Below are positions 7,178 to 13,917 of a DNA stretch of 21,678 nt, piece by piece. A program made the position numbers and the translations under genes. Location: NCBI GenBank assembly GCA_049596815.1, contig JBMYLY010000024.1, forward strand, positions 1 to 21,678, read 5' to 3'. Under the pieces are notes generated by a model. That model saw only the letters and a list, made by a program, of their open reading frames with translations. It was not told the origin of the DNA and ran no database searches. Positions within the stretch are counted from its first letter, which is position 1; each line of letters begins with the position of its first letter. The DNA is from UBA724 sp049596815 (lineage in GTDB: Bacteria > Bacteroidota > Bacteroidia > Flavobacteriales > Flavobacteriaceae).

Positions 7178-8336
7178 AGGCTTTAAAATCGTACATCAAC
7201 AAACCATTCAACAATTTCGGAAACACATAGGTACTTTTTGGGGGAAGCAAAGCGCCTTCAGACAAACAACGCTTGACTAGGTCTAAAGATATCGGAAAAT
7301 GTGCAATACCCAATTTGTATTGTTTGGAATCCACAGCCTGCTCGATCCCTTTTTTGTTGTTTTCATGGTATTGGTAGTCAATTCTAGCATCAGTATGCAA
7401 ATCCTCAATGCCTAACAAAGGCTTTGCTATGTGTTTATACAACACTCGCGTAGGAAGATTGTCAAAGGCTTTGTCTCTGTCAATACTTTTGTACTGGAGT
7501 TTATACCAGGACTTTTCCAAGTACATGGCAAACGACTGTGAATTCATTGGTTTTTGGTAGTAATTGACACGTGCCACATTGAATGTTGAGGACAATTGGG
7601 CTATAAGATGATCGGGTCGGTGGTTGTTTAAGTCCGTAAACAAACGACAAAAAGCATCCACTTTGAGTTGATGATCTGGAACCAAACACACCAGCATTTT
7701 GTCATAAGCCGCTTGTTCTGCGGCCAGTTGCACGGATGAATAACAACGATGATGTCCGTCTATGATGAGCAAGGATTTGATATCTCTCAATGCCCTTTGT
7801 ACATGATTGATTATTATAGGGTGGTCAATACGCCACAACGAATGCGTCACGCCCGCCCTGTCAAATTCAGCAAAAGGTCTGCTGCATAAAAACCGCTTCC
7901 TAATTTCAGTCAAAGCTGCATTTTCTGTATGTCCAAGCAGCACGGGCTCTGTATTGAGCATAACCTCTTTGAGGTAGTCTTTAAACATGGAAACACGCTT
8001 GTTGACCACGCCCTCGTGCGGTACGATGGTGCCATCGAGAACGTGCTTGGTGTCCATAAGCCCGATAATCCCCTCAAAAACAGCATCGTTTTGTTTGATT
8101 CTGTAGCAATACAAACTTGGACTGGCATCTTTGACCAAAACTTTTTGCTTCAAATAATTGTTGAGTCTTTTTCGGATTTGTTGGTGGTTGTTTTCGTCAG
8201 GGCGAATCAGTGAATAAAAATCAGCAGCATCACTATCTACCTCAATATTAACATCACCGATCTGTCTGTAAGACCAGTTTTTTATGTGTTGGGGCTGGGG
8301 GCGTAGGGCATGAAATGGGTGTAGGTTAAACTTCAT
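7167..8336 (-). CDS. DUF1015 family protein
   Basis: A 389-residue cytoplasmic protein of the conserved but poorly understood DUF1015 family. Visible motifs include FHALRP near the N terminus, the PHE segment at 106-108, and IIDGHHRCYS with DGHHR at 193-197. That last motif is diagnostic for the family and resembles the DGH-R motif of ParB/Srx-fold proteins, including free-serine kinases. In many Bacteroidota this family is encoded beside serine-biosynthesis genes (serC, serA); that is recalled family context and is not visible in this window. Here it follows the Gfo/Idh/MocA gene with a one-base gap and overlaps yggS by 11 bases, so the three form one transcription unit. No signal peptide or membrane segment is seen. 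The biochemical activity is not known to me. Confidence 0.88.
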   Translation of the reverse strand: MKFNLHPFHALRPQPQHIKNWSYRQIGDVNIEVDSDAADFYSLIRPDENNHQQIRKRLNNYLKQKVLVKDASPSLYCYRIKQNDAVFEGIIGLMDTKHVLDGTIVPHEGVVNKRVSMFKDYLKEVMLNTEPVLLGHTENAALTEIRKRFLCSRPFAEFDRAGVTHSLWRIDHPIIINHVQRALRDIKSLLIIDGHHRCYSSVQLAAEQAAYDKMLVCLVPDHQLKVDAFCRLFTDLNNHRPDHLIAQLSSTFNVARVNYYQKPMNSQSFAMYLEKSWYKLQYKSIDRDKAFDNLPTRVLYKHIAKPLLGIEDLHTDARIDYQYHENNKKGIEQAVDSKQYKLGIAHFPISLDLVKRCLSEGALLPPKSTYVFPKLLNGLLMYDFKAYDS

Positions 8337-8337
8337 A

Positions 8338-9306
8338 TTAAAAACAATTTAGAATGGCATGAGCCACTCGAAGTGCCTCTGCGCCATTTTGGAGCGATAT
8401 ATTGGGGGTAAACTCTTCTTCAATAGCATCTGCAAAATGTTCTAGTTCCATTTGAATGGCGTTGCCTTCATCAACTCTAGGGTTGTTAAAAAGGATTTCT
8501 TTTTTCTCTCCTTCTGCGTTTTGTAAAATCATGGCAAATTCACCTGGATTTTCGGGTGCGTCCTTCATTTGGACAACTTCGACTTTTTTGTCTAAAAAGT
8601 CCACAGAAACATAGGCGTCTTTTTGGAAAAAGCGAGATTTTCGCATGTTTTTCATCGAAATGCGGCTGGCTGTCAGGTTGGCCACACATCCATTTTCGAA
8701 TACAATGCGTGCGTTGGCAATGTCAGGGGTTTGACTGATCACAGACACCCCACTTGCATGCACCTCTTTAACAGGCGATTGAACCACACTCAACACCACG
8801 TCGATGTCGTGTATCATCAAGTCCAGCACCACAGACACATCTGTCCCTCTGGGGTTGAACTCCGCCAATCGGTGGGTCTCTATAAACATAGGGTTGGTAA
8901 TAGAGGCTTGCGCCGTCATAAATGCCGGATTGAACCGCTCCACATGACCCACCATACCTTGAAGTTGCTTTTCTGCTGCCAATTGCACCAATTCTTGTGC
9001 TTCTTTAGTTGTGTTGGTAATGGGTTTTTCGATAAAAATATGTTTGCCTTTCTCCAAAGCCTTGGTGGCCATGGGATGGTGCGAAAGGGTAGGGGTTACG
9101 ATGTCAACCACATCGACTTGGTCGATAAGCGAATCAACATCTGAAAAAGCCTTGTAGCCAAACTCTTTTTCAACAGCCTTTGCCATTTGAGGGTTTTGAT
9201 CATAAAAACCAACCAAAGTAAAACGGTTGGAAGCCTGCAAGATTCGCAAATGAATTTTACCCAAATGACCGGCGCCAAGTACGCCTATGTTGATTCTTTT
9301 TGACAT
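8338..9306 (-). CDS. Gfo/Idh/MocA family NAD(P)-dependent oxidoreductase
   Basis: A 322-residue two-domain dehydrogenase. The N-terminal Rossmann domain has G-A-G-H-L-G (11-16) for the dinucleotide and the EKP motif (93-95) with the family lysine. The C-terminal domain carries D-L-M-I-H-D-I-D (162-169) with H166 in the usual catalytic position. Members act on sugars and sugar nucleotides. The L-M-I-H-D pattern recalls UDP-GlcNAc 3-dehydrogenases such as GnnA, but that is a weak inference and the substrate is unassigned. I chose the ATG at 9306. A GTG two codons upstream (9312) is in frame, but it would overlap the TACATTTG promoter box and leaves a non-conserved N terminus. It is the first gene of a minus-strand operon with DUF1015, yggS and the exonuclease fusion. 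Confidence 0.92.
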   Translation of the reverse strand: MSKRINIGVLGAGHLGKIHLRILQASNRFTLVGFYDQNPQMAKAVEKEFGYKAFSDVDSLIDQVDVVDIVTPTLSHHPMATKALEKGKHIFIEKPITNTTKEAQELVQLAAEKQLQGMVGHVERFNPAFMTAQASITNPMFIETHRLAEFNPRGTDVSVVLDLMIHDIDVVLSVVQSPVKEVHASGVSVISQTPDIANARIVFENGCVANLTASRISMKNMRKSRFFQKDAYVSVDFLDKKVEVVQMKDAPENPGEFAMILQNAEGEKKEILFNNPRVDEGNAIQMELEHFADAIEEEFTPNISLQNGAEALRVAHAILNCF

Positions 9307-9311
9307 AGGCA

Positions 9312-9319
9312 CAAATGTA
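9312..9319 (-). promoter_or_regulatory. Candidate -7 box for the oxidoreductase operon
   Basis: TACATTTG on the minus strand matches the Bacteroidota -7 consensus TAnnTTTG and ends five bases before the ATG at 9306. If the start site lies about five bases past the box, as suggested by the SRP RNA promoter in this window, the mRNA would be leaderless or nearly so. No TTG is seen at normal -33 spacing, so the call rests on one element. Confidence 0.42.
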
Positions 9320-9376
9320 ATGGGTTTCTCATGATTTTATTGTGAAATCTTGGCAAACTCCACTATTTTTAGCGTG

Positions 9377-10018
9377 ATGATTGACAGTCCAAAACATCAA
9401 GGCATGCGCAAACGTTTGGTCGATACCCTTCGTGCCAAGGGAATCACAGATGAGCGTGTGCTGGAGGCAATTGGCCAAATTCCACGACACCTTTTTATGG
9501 ACAGTGGGTTTGTGGCTCATGCCTACGAAGACAAAGCCTTTCCCATCGCAGCAGGGCAAACCATTTCTCAGCCCTACACGGTGGCTTTTCAGACCCAATT
9601 GTTGCAAGTAATTTCGGGACATCGTGTGTTGGAGATCGGGACCGGGTCGGGCTACCAAACGGCTGTGTTGTCATTGATGGGAGCAGAGGTTTATACCATT
9701 GAACGACAACATGCGCTCTATAGATACAGCCTCAAACAATTGAGCAAACTCAACTATAGCCCTAAAAAAATTGTTTTCGGTGATGGGTATAAAGGGCTTC
9801 CTGAATTGGCTCCATTTGACCGAATTTTGGTAACAGCGGGTGCACAAGAAGTACCGAAAGCCTTGTTAAGTCAATTGGCTGTTGGGGGTAGGCTTGTCAT
9901 TCCTGTAGGGGTAGAGACCCAAGAAATGTTGCTGTTTGTAAGAACTTCTACTCAAAATTTCGAAAAACAGAAACACGGTTCCTTTCGTTTTGTCCCTATG
10001 TTAGAGGACAAGAACTAA
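9377..10018 (+). CDS. pcm: Protein-L-isoaspartate O-methyltransferase
   Basis: Uses S-adenosylmethionine to methylate abnormal L-isoaspartyl residues and so start their repair in damaged proteins; cytoplasmic. With the ATG at 9377 the protein is 213 residues, the usual length, and starts MIDSPKHQGMRKRLV, matching homologues. A TTG nine codons upstream (9350) is in frame but would add unconserved residues. Motifs seen are IPRHLFMD (35-42), the family signature TISQPYTVAF (62-71) with Ser64, SAM motif I LEIGTGSGY (85-93), the acidic post-motif segment YTIER, and a late GGRLVIPVG. It is divergent from the oxidoreductase gene across a 70-base gap. I did not find a clear plus-strand -7 box in that gap. 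It is convergent with the downstream NAD(P)H oxidoreductase gene, four bases away. Confidence 0.96.
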   Translation: MIDSPKHQGMRKRLVDTLRAKGITDERVLEAIGQIPRHLFMDSGFVAHAYEDKAFPIAAGQTISQPYTVAFQTQLLQVISGHRVLEIGTGSGYQTAVLSLMGAEVYTIERQHALYRYSLKQLSKLNYSPKKIVFGDGYKGLPELAPFDRILVTAGAQEVPKALLSQLAVGGRLVIPVGVETQEMLLFVRTSTQNFEKQKHGSFRFVPMLEDKN

Positions 10019-10022
10019 CACT

Positions 10023-10559
10023 TTATTTTTCTTGTATCTCTGATGGAAGGTCGCTGTATTCGCTTTTTTGGCTGACATGTCCATAAAAATTTACTTTGGC
10101 CTCAATGCCACATTTTCCAAATACGCTTTTTTGCAAAATACAGCGTAGTGCATCGTGTATGCCACTAGCTTGATAATGGGGGTTTGAATGGCCGGTAGAA
10201 ATATACAGTGTGGTGGTTTTGTCTCCCAACAAACCCTCAGCACCGTCAGACCAGTCGGTAAAGGCAAATCCAGGAGTAAACACCCGGTCAAAAAAGCCCT
10301 TTAATATGGCGGGCATCTGTCCCCACCACAGCGGAAACACAAAACTGTAGTGATCGGCCCACCTAAGTTGGTCTTGGTATTTTTTGATGGTGTAGGTTAC
10401 TACGGTATCTCCTGCGAGTATGGGGTTAAAGCCGTCTTGATACAAGTCGATGACTTGGGTGTTTTCATTGTTTGCAGTTGCTTGAGCCAATAAGCGATCT
10501 TTAAGTTTGTGAGAAAAACTGTCAGAATCGTAGTGTGAATAGATGATAAGATGGTTCAT
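10023..10559 (-). CDS. Flavodoxin-fold NAD(P)H oxidoreductase (quinone reductase-like)
   Basis: A 178-residue member of the NQO1/KefF/MdaB-like flavodoxin-2 family, which uses FMN or FAD and NAD(P)H to reduce quinones and related acceptors by two electrons. Evidence includes the N-terminal IIYSHYDSDSFSHKL phosphate-binding region (5-19), the typical FVFPLWWGQMPAILKGFFDRVF stretch (73-94), the FTPGFAF loop and a TLYISTGHSN strand in the position of the flavin-contacting loop. The substrate is not determinable. It has its own candidate promoter, with a TATCTTTG box about 25 bases upstream and a 14-base palindrome just beyond it. It may therefore be regulated separately from smpB, which lies 89 bases upstream on the same strand. 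Confidence 0.88.
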   Translation of the reverse strand: MNHLIIYSHYDSDSFSHKLKDRLLAQATANNENTQVIDLYQDGFNPILAGDTVVTYTIKKYQDQLRWADHYSFVFPLWWGQMPAILKGFFDRVFTPGFAFTDWSDGAEGLLGDKTTTLYISTGHSNPHYQASGIHDALRCILQKSVFGKCGIEAKVNFYGHVSQKSEYSDLPSEIQEK

Positions 10560-10583
10560 AGATGTTAGGATTTAGGGTGTAAT

Positions 10584-10591
10584 CAAAGATA
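10584..10591 (-). promoter_or_regulatory. Candidate -7 box of the NAD(P)H oxidoreductase gene
   Basis: TATCTTTG on the minus strand matches TAnnTTTG and lies 24 bases before the ATG at 10559, which would give a leader of about 20 bases. A perfect palindrome occupies the next upstream turn of the helix. No -33 TTG at 17-23 base spacing was found. Confidence 0.45.
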
Positions 10592-10595
10592 AGAA

Positions 10596-10609
10596 TTTAT
10601 TCAAATAAA
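10596..10609. repeat. 14-base palindrome, candidate operator
   Basis: TTTATT-CA-AATAAA on the plus strand: six-base perfect arms around two bases. It sits four bases upstream of the TATCTTTG box, in the region where a regulator could block or recruit polymerase for the NAD(P)H oxidoreductase gene. AT-rich palindromes of this size can arise by chance, so operator function is a guess. Confidence 0.3.
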
Positions 10610-10648
10610 CCCCGATATAGGCATGGCATATAAGTAGTTCGGAATACC

Positions 10649-11113
10649 CTAACGATTGGAAAAGCTCTTCTTTACACGATCCAATTGTCTTTTGTTGTCC
10701 CTGTCCTTTAGGGTTTCTCTTTTGTCGTGCAATTTTTTCCCTTTGGCCAAAGCGATGCGCAGCTTGGCATAGCCTTTATCGCTTATAAAAAGATTGAGGG
10801 GTACGATGGTAAGTCCCACATTTTTGACCTCCTTGTGCAGTTTGCGCAATTCGCGCTTGTTGAGCAAGAGCTTGCGATCTCCACGGGTGCGGTGGTTGAC
10901 ATAGCCCCCATGGCTGTATTCGTCCACATACATATTGATCACGAACAATTCGCCTCGGTCGTTAAACTCACAAAAACTCTCACCTATGGAGGCTTTTCCC
11001 GCACGAATCGATTTGATTTCGGTTCCGGTCAATACCAATCCGGCGGTATATTGATCGAGTAGTTCATACTCGAACCGCGCACGTTTGTTTTTGATATTGA
11101 CCTGCTTTTGCAT
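10649..11113 (-). CDS. smpB: SsrA-binding protein SmpB
   Basis: Binds tmRNA and delivers it to stalled ribosomes for trans-translation. The 154-residue protein has the normal size and all recognisable segments: NIKNKRARFEYELL near the N terminus, LTGTEIKSIRAGKASI (29-44), the beta-barrel core with YSHGGY, LLLNKRELRKL, and the basic C-terminal tail GKKLHDKRETLKDRD that enters the decoding site. It lies 24 bases after clpB on the same strand, so it could be co-transcribed with that chaperone. However, a TACCTTTG box ends only four bases before its ATG, suggesting an additional promoter inside the short gap. The tmRNA gene itself is not in this window. Confidence 0.97.
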   Translation of the reverse strand: MQKQVNIKNKRARFEYELLDQYTAGLVLTGTEIKSIRAGKASIGESFCEFNDRGELFVINMYVDEYSHGGYVNHRTRGDRKLLLNKRELRKLHKEVKNVGLTIVPLNLFISDKGYAKLRIALAKGKKLHDKRETLKDRDNKRQLDRVKKSFSNR

Positions 11114-11117
11114 GCCG

Positions 11118-11125
11118 CAAAGGTA
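11118..11125 (-). promoter_or_regulatory. Candidate -7 box giving a leaderless smpB transcript
   Basis: TACCTTTG on the minus strand fits TAnnTTTG and is separated from the smpB ATG by only four bases (CGGC). By the spacing of the SRP RNA promoter in this window, transcription would start at the A of the ATG. A -33 TTG at usual spacing is not visible, and the region overlaps only the end of clpB. Confidence 0.42.
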
Positions 11126-11137
11126 GCAACAATCCCC

Positions 11138-13711
11138 TTAGGCGTTGCGAAATACCAATTCTTGGTCAAAAGCATCCAAGAGGATGACTTTTTCCTTGTC
11201 AATCTCATCGACAAGCAAGCGTTTTGCCAATTCGTTGAGAACCATGGTTTGCACCACTCTTTTAACGGGACGAGCACCGTATTGAGGGTCAAAACCCTTT
11301 TGCGCCAACAATTGTAGGGCCTCGTCTGTGGCTTGGATACTGATTTGCTGGTCTGCCAATCGTTTGTTGAGAAGTTGGATCTGTAGTTTTACAATAGAGA
11401 CGATATCTTCCTTGGTCAATGGGCTAAAGAGCACGATGTCATCAATGCGATTGATAAACTCGGGGCGTACATTTTTACGCAAAATCTCCAGAACCGCTTC
11501 TTTGGCCAAATCTGACGCCTTGTCCATGTCCGACTCTTTAGAGTATATTTCCTGAATCGCCTCACTGCCCAAATTGCTCGTCATGATGATGATGCTGTTT
11601 TTAAAATCAGCAACCCTTCCTTTGTTGTCCGTCAATCGACCTTCATCCAATACTTGCAGCAATACATTAAAAGCGTCTGGATGCGCTTTTTCGATTTCAT
11701 CCAACAACACGACCGCATAGGGCTTTCTGCGAACGGCTTCTGTGAGTTGTCCACCCTCGTCATAGCCCACATAGCCCGGAGGTGCGCCCACCAATCTGCT
11801 TACCGCGTGTCGTTCTTGGTATTCGCTCATATCGATGCGTGTTATGGCGTTTTCATCGTCAAATAGCAGTTCGGCAAGGGCTTTGGCCAGTTCTGTTTTT
11901 CCAACCCCAGTCATGCCTAAAAACAAAAAGCTACCCACGGGTTTGTTGGGGTCTTGCAGTCCAGCACGGCTGCGTCGCACCGCATCACTCACGGCCACAA
12001 TGGCCTCATCTTGCCCCACAATGCGTTTATGGAGTTCATCTTCTAATTGCAACAAACGCTCTCGTTCTGATTGTAGCATTTTGCTTACAGGAATACCTGT
12101 CCATTTGGCCACCACTTCCGCGATGTCGTCGTAGGTAACTTCTTCTTTGACAAGCGCATCTTGCTGCTCGGCCAATTGGGCTTGTTCTCTGGAAAGATGT
12201 TCTTGTAGCTCTTTGATTTTGCCATAACGCAATTCGGCGACTTTCGCATAGTCACCCTCTCGTTCGGCACGATCGGCTTCTGCGCGCCATTGCTCGATGT
12301 CTGTTTTGTGTTGCTGTATGCCTTCAATCAGTTCGCGCTCGGCATTCCACTGCCCAAACAATCCGGAACGTTCTTCTTTAAGATTACCGAGCTCGCTGTG
12401 TAAAACCTTGAGTTTTTGTTTGTCGTCCTCTCTTTTAATCGCTTCGATTTCGATCTCCAACTGCATGATCTTTCTGTCCAAAGCATCGAGTTCTTCGGGT
12501 TTGGAATTGATTTCCATACGCAATTTGGACGCTGATTCATCAATCAGGTCAATGGCTTTGTCAGGTAAAAAACGATTGCTGATGTAGCGTTGTGATAGCT
12601 TAACGGCTCCGATAATGGCTTCGTCTTTAATTAATACCTTATGGTGGTTTTCGTATTTCTCTTTGATTCCCCGCAAGATAGAGATGGCACTTTCGGTATC
12701 TGGCTCATCGACCATTACTTTTTGAAAACGACGCTCCAAAGCCTTGTCTTTTTCGAAATATTTTTGATATTCATCAAGAGTAGTGGCACCCACGGCACGC
12801 AACTCACCCCGTGCCAAAGCGGGTTTGAGAATGTTGGCGGCATCCATAGCACCTTCACCACCGCCAGCGCCGACTAGGGTGTGAATTTCATCAATAAATA
12901 GCACGATGTTGCCTGCGCTTTGGGTCACTTCTTTAACCACACTTTTGAGGCGCTCTTCAAACTCTCCTTTGTATTTGGCGCCAGCAATCAAAGCACCCAT
13001 ATCTAGTGCAAAAACACGTTTGTCTTTTAGGTTTTCAGGAACATCACCCGAAGTGATTCTATGTGCCAAGCCTTCTGCTATGGCAGTTTTTCCGGTTCCG
13101 GGTTCACCAACCAGTATGGGGTTATTTTTGGTACGACGGGTCAAAATCTGCAGTATGCGCCGTATTTCATCATCACGCCCGATGACAGGATCCAATTTGC
13201 CCTCTTGGGCCATTTGATTGAGGTTGCGCGCATATTTTTCCAAGGCTTGGTAACTTTCTTCTGCTGATGTGGATGTCACACGAGTTCCATGGCGCATTTC
13301 TTCAATGGCCTTGAGAAGTTCTCTTTCATTAACGCCCTGATCTTTTAATATTTGGGAAGCAGTTGATTTGTTTTTGACAAGTGCCAATAGCAAATGCTCC
13401 ACAGCAATAAATGCGTCTTTCATCTTTTGAGCCTCCATCCATGCATCGGTAAAAACTTTGTTGGTTTCAGTGGACATAGACAATTGTCCGCCCTCAACAG
13501 TGGGTTTTGAGGCCAAATTTTTGTCGGCCATTTGTTTCAATAAAGCGCTATTGACTCCTAATTTTTTATACAAGAACTGAAGGGAGTCAATCTCTAACAA
13601 CACTTTGAGCAAGTGGTCATTATCGACTTGTGCATGGCGGGCTTGTTGGGCCAGCATTTGTGTCTCTTGTATGGCCGCTTGAGCTTTGGTGGTTAATGTG
13701 TTGGGGTTCAT
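11138..13711 (-). CDS. clpB: ATP-dependent disaggregase chaperone ClpB
   Basis: A Hsp100 hexamer that pulls polypeptides out of aggregates together with DnaK. With the ATG at 13711 it is 857 residues and starts MNPNTLTTKAQAAIQ, the normal Clp-N start. A start at 13765 would add 18 unconserved residues. Order of parts: Clp-N repeats (about 1-140), first AAA+ domain with Walker A GEPGTGKT at about 202-209 and Walker B FIDEIH near 272, a coiled-coil middle domain (about 395-520, rich in Glu/Lys/Gln), and a second AAA+ domain with Walker A GMTGVGKT at about 599-606 followed by VLLDEIEKAHPD. The C-terminal D2-small domain is complete. Upstream it shares a 206-base divergent region with glyA that holds a tandem octamer and an inverted repeat. 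smpB follows 24 bases downstream. Confidence 0.97.
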   Translation of the reverse strand: MNPNTLTTKAQAAIQETQMLAQQARHAQVDNDHLLKVLLEIDSLQFLYKKLGVNSALLKQMADKNLASKPTVEGGQLSMSTETNKVFTDAWMEAQKMKDAFIAVEHLLLALVKNKSTASQILKDQGVNERELLKAIEEMRHGTRVTSTSAEESYQALEKYARNLNQMAQEGKLDPVIGRDDEIRRILQILTRRTKNNPILVGEPGTGKTAIAEGLAHRITSGDVPENLKDKRVFALDMGALIAGAKYKGEFEERLKSVVKEVTQSAGNIVLFIDEIHTLVGAGGGEGAMDAANILKPALARGELRAVGATTLDEYQKYFEKDKALERRFQKVMVDEPDTESAISILRGIKEKYENHHKVLIKDEAIIGAVKLSQRYISNRFLPDKAIDLIDESASKLRMEINSKPEELDALDRKIMQLEIEIEAIKREDDKQKLKVLHSELGNLKEERSGLFGQWNAERELIEGIQQHKTDIEQWRAEADRAEREGDYAKVAELRYGKIKELQEHLSREQAQLAEQQDALVKEEVTYDDIAEVVAKWTGIPVSKMLQSERERLLQLEDELHKRIVGQDEAIVAVSDAVRRSRAGLQDPNKPVGSFLFLGMTGVGKTELAKALAELLFDDENAITRIDMSEYQERHAVSRLVGAPPGYVGYDEGGQLTEAVRRKPYAVVLLDEIEKAHPDAFNVLLQVLDEGRLTDNKGRVADFKNSIIIMTSNLGSEAIQEIYSKESDMDKASDLAKEAVLEILRKNVRPEFINRIDDIVLFSPLTKEDIVSIVKLQIQLLNKRLADQQISIQATDEALQLLAQKGFDPQYGARPVKRVVQTMVLNELAKRLLVDEIDKEKVILLDAFDQELVFRNA

Positions 13712-13755
13712 ATTTAAATTTTTTATGCTCAATTCAATTTTGATACCAGATTTAA

Positions 13756-13771
13756 AAAATGACAAAATGAC
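13756..13771. repeat. Perfect tandem octamer upstream of clpB
   Basis: AAAATGAC occurs twice with no gap (13756-13763 and 13764-13771); on the clpB-sense strand this reads GTCATTTT twice. It ends 45 bases before the clpB ATG, where a heat-shock regulator could act. Bacteroidota lack the E. coli-type RpoH, so clpB control must use another route. No CIRCE element was seen. Regulatory function is inferred from position only. Confidence 0.4.
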
Positions 13772-13784
13772 GTTTGTAAGGCTT

Positions 13785-13808
13785 AAAACGCTGACTTTGT
13801 GGCGTTTT
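13785..13808. repeat. Inverted repeat in the clpB/glyA divergent region
   Basis: AAAACGC (13785-13791) and GCGTTTT (13802-13808) are perfect seven-base arms around a ten-base loop. A T-run follows on the plus strand, but no plus-strand gene lies upstream that would need a terminator. An operator or a transcript hairpin is more plausible. It lies 74-97 bases upstream of clpB and about 60 upstream of the glyA -33 element. Confidence 0.35.
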
Positions 13809-13867
13809 TAAACAATATAGATGTTGATTATATTATTAAAAACTTTCCACGATTCCTCCAAAATTCG

Positions 13868-13898
13868 TTGCATACACTTTGTCGGATACATACATTTG
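13868..13898 (+). promoter_or_regulatory. glyA promoter (-33 TTG and -7 TACATTTG)
   Basis: TTG at 13868-13870 and TACATTTG at 13891-13898 are separated by 20 bases, fitting the Bacteroidota consensus TTG-N(about 19-21)-TAnnTTTG. The expected start near 13903 gives a 15-base leader before the ATG at 13918. This is the only promoter in the window where both elements are clear. Confidence 0.65.
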
Positions 13899-13917
13899 CG
13901 TTTTCAATAAATAAGCT

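Noticed and set aside
9350..9376. TTG start extending pcm by nine codons
   Set aside because: Homologous Pcm proteins begin at the position of the ATG at 9377; the extra residues are not conserved in kind.
11654..13267. Several plus-strand frames of 68-118 codons inside clpB
   Set aside because: They are antisense shadows of a fully conserved ClpB coding sequence.
13712..13765. Upstream ATG extending ClpB by 18 residues
   Set aside because: The extension does not resemble Clp-N, and MNPNTLTTKAQ fits the usual start.
13785..13815. Inverted repeat plus T-run read as a terminator
   Set aside because: No plus-strand gene or RNA lies upstream, because clpB is transcribed away from it, so a terminator role has no purpose there.
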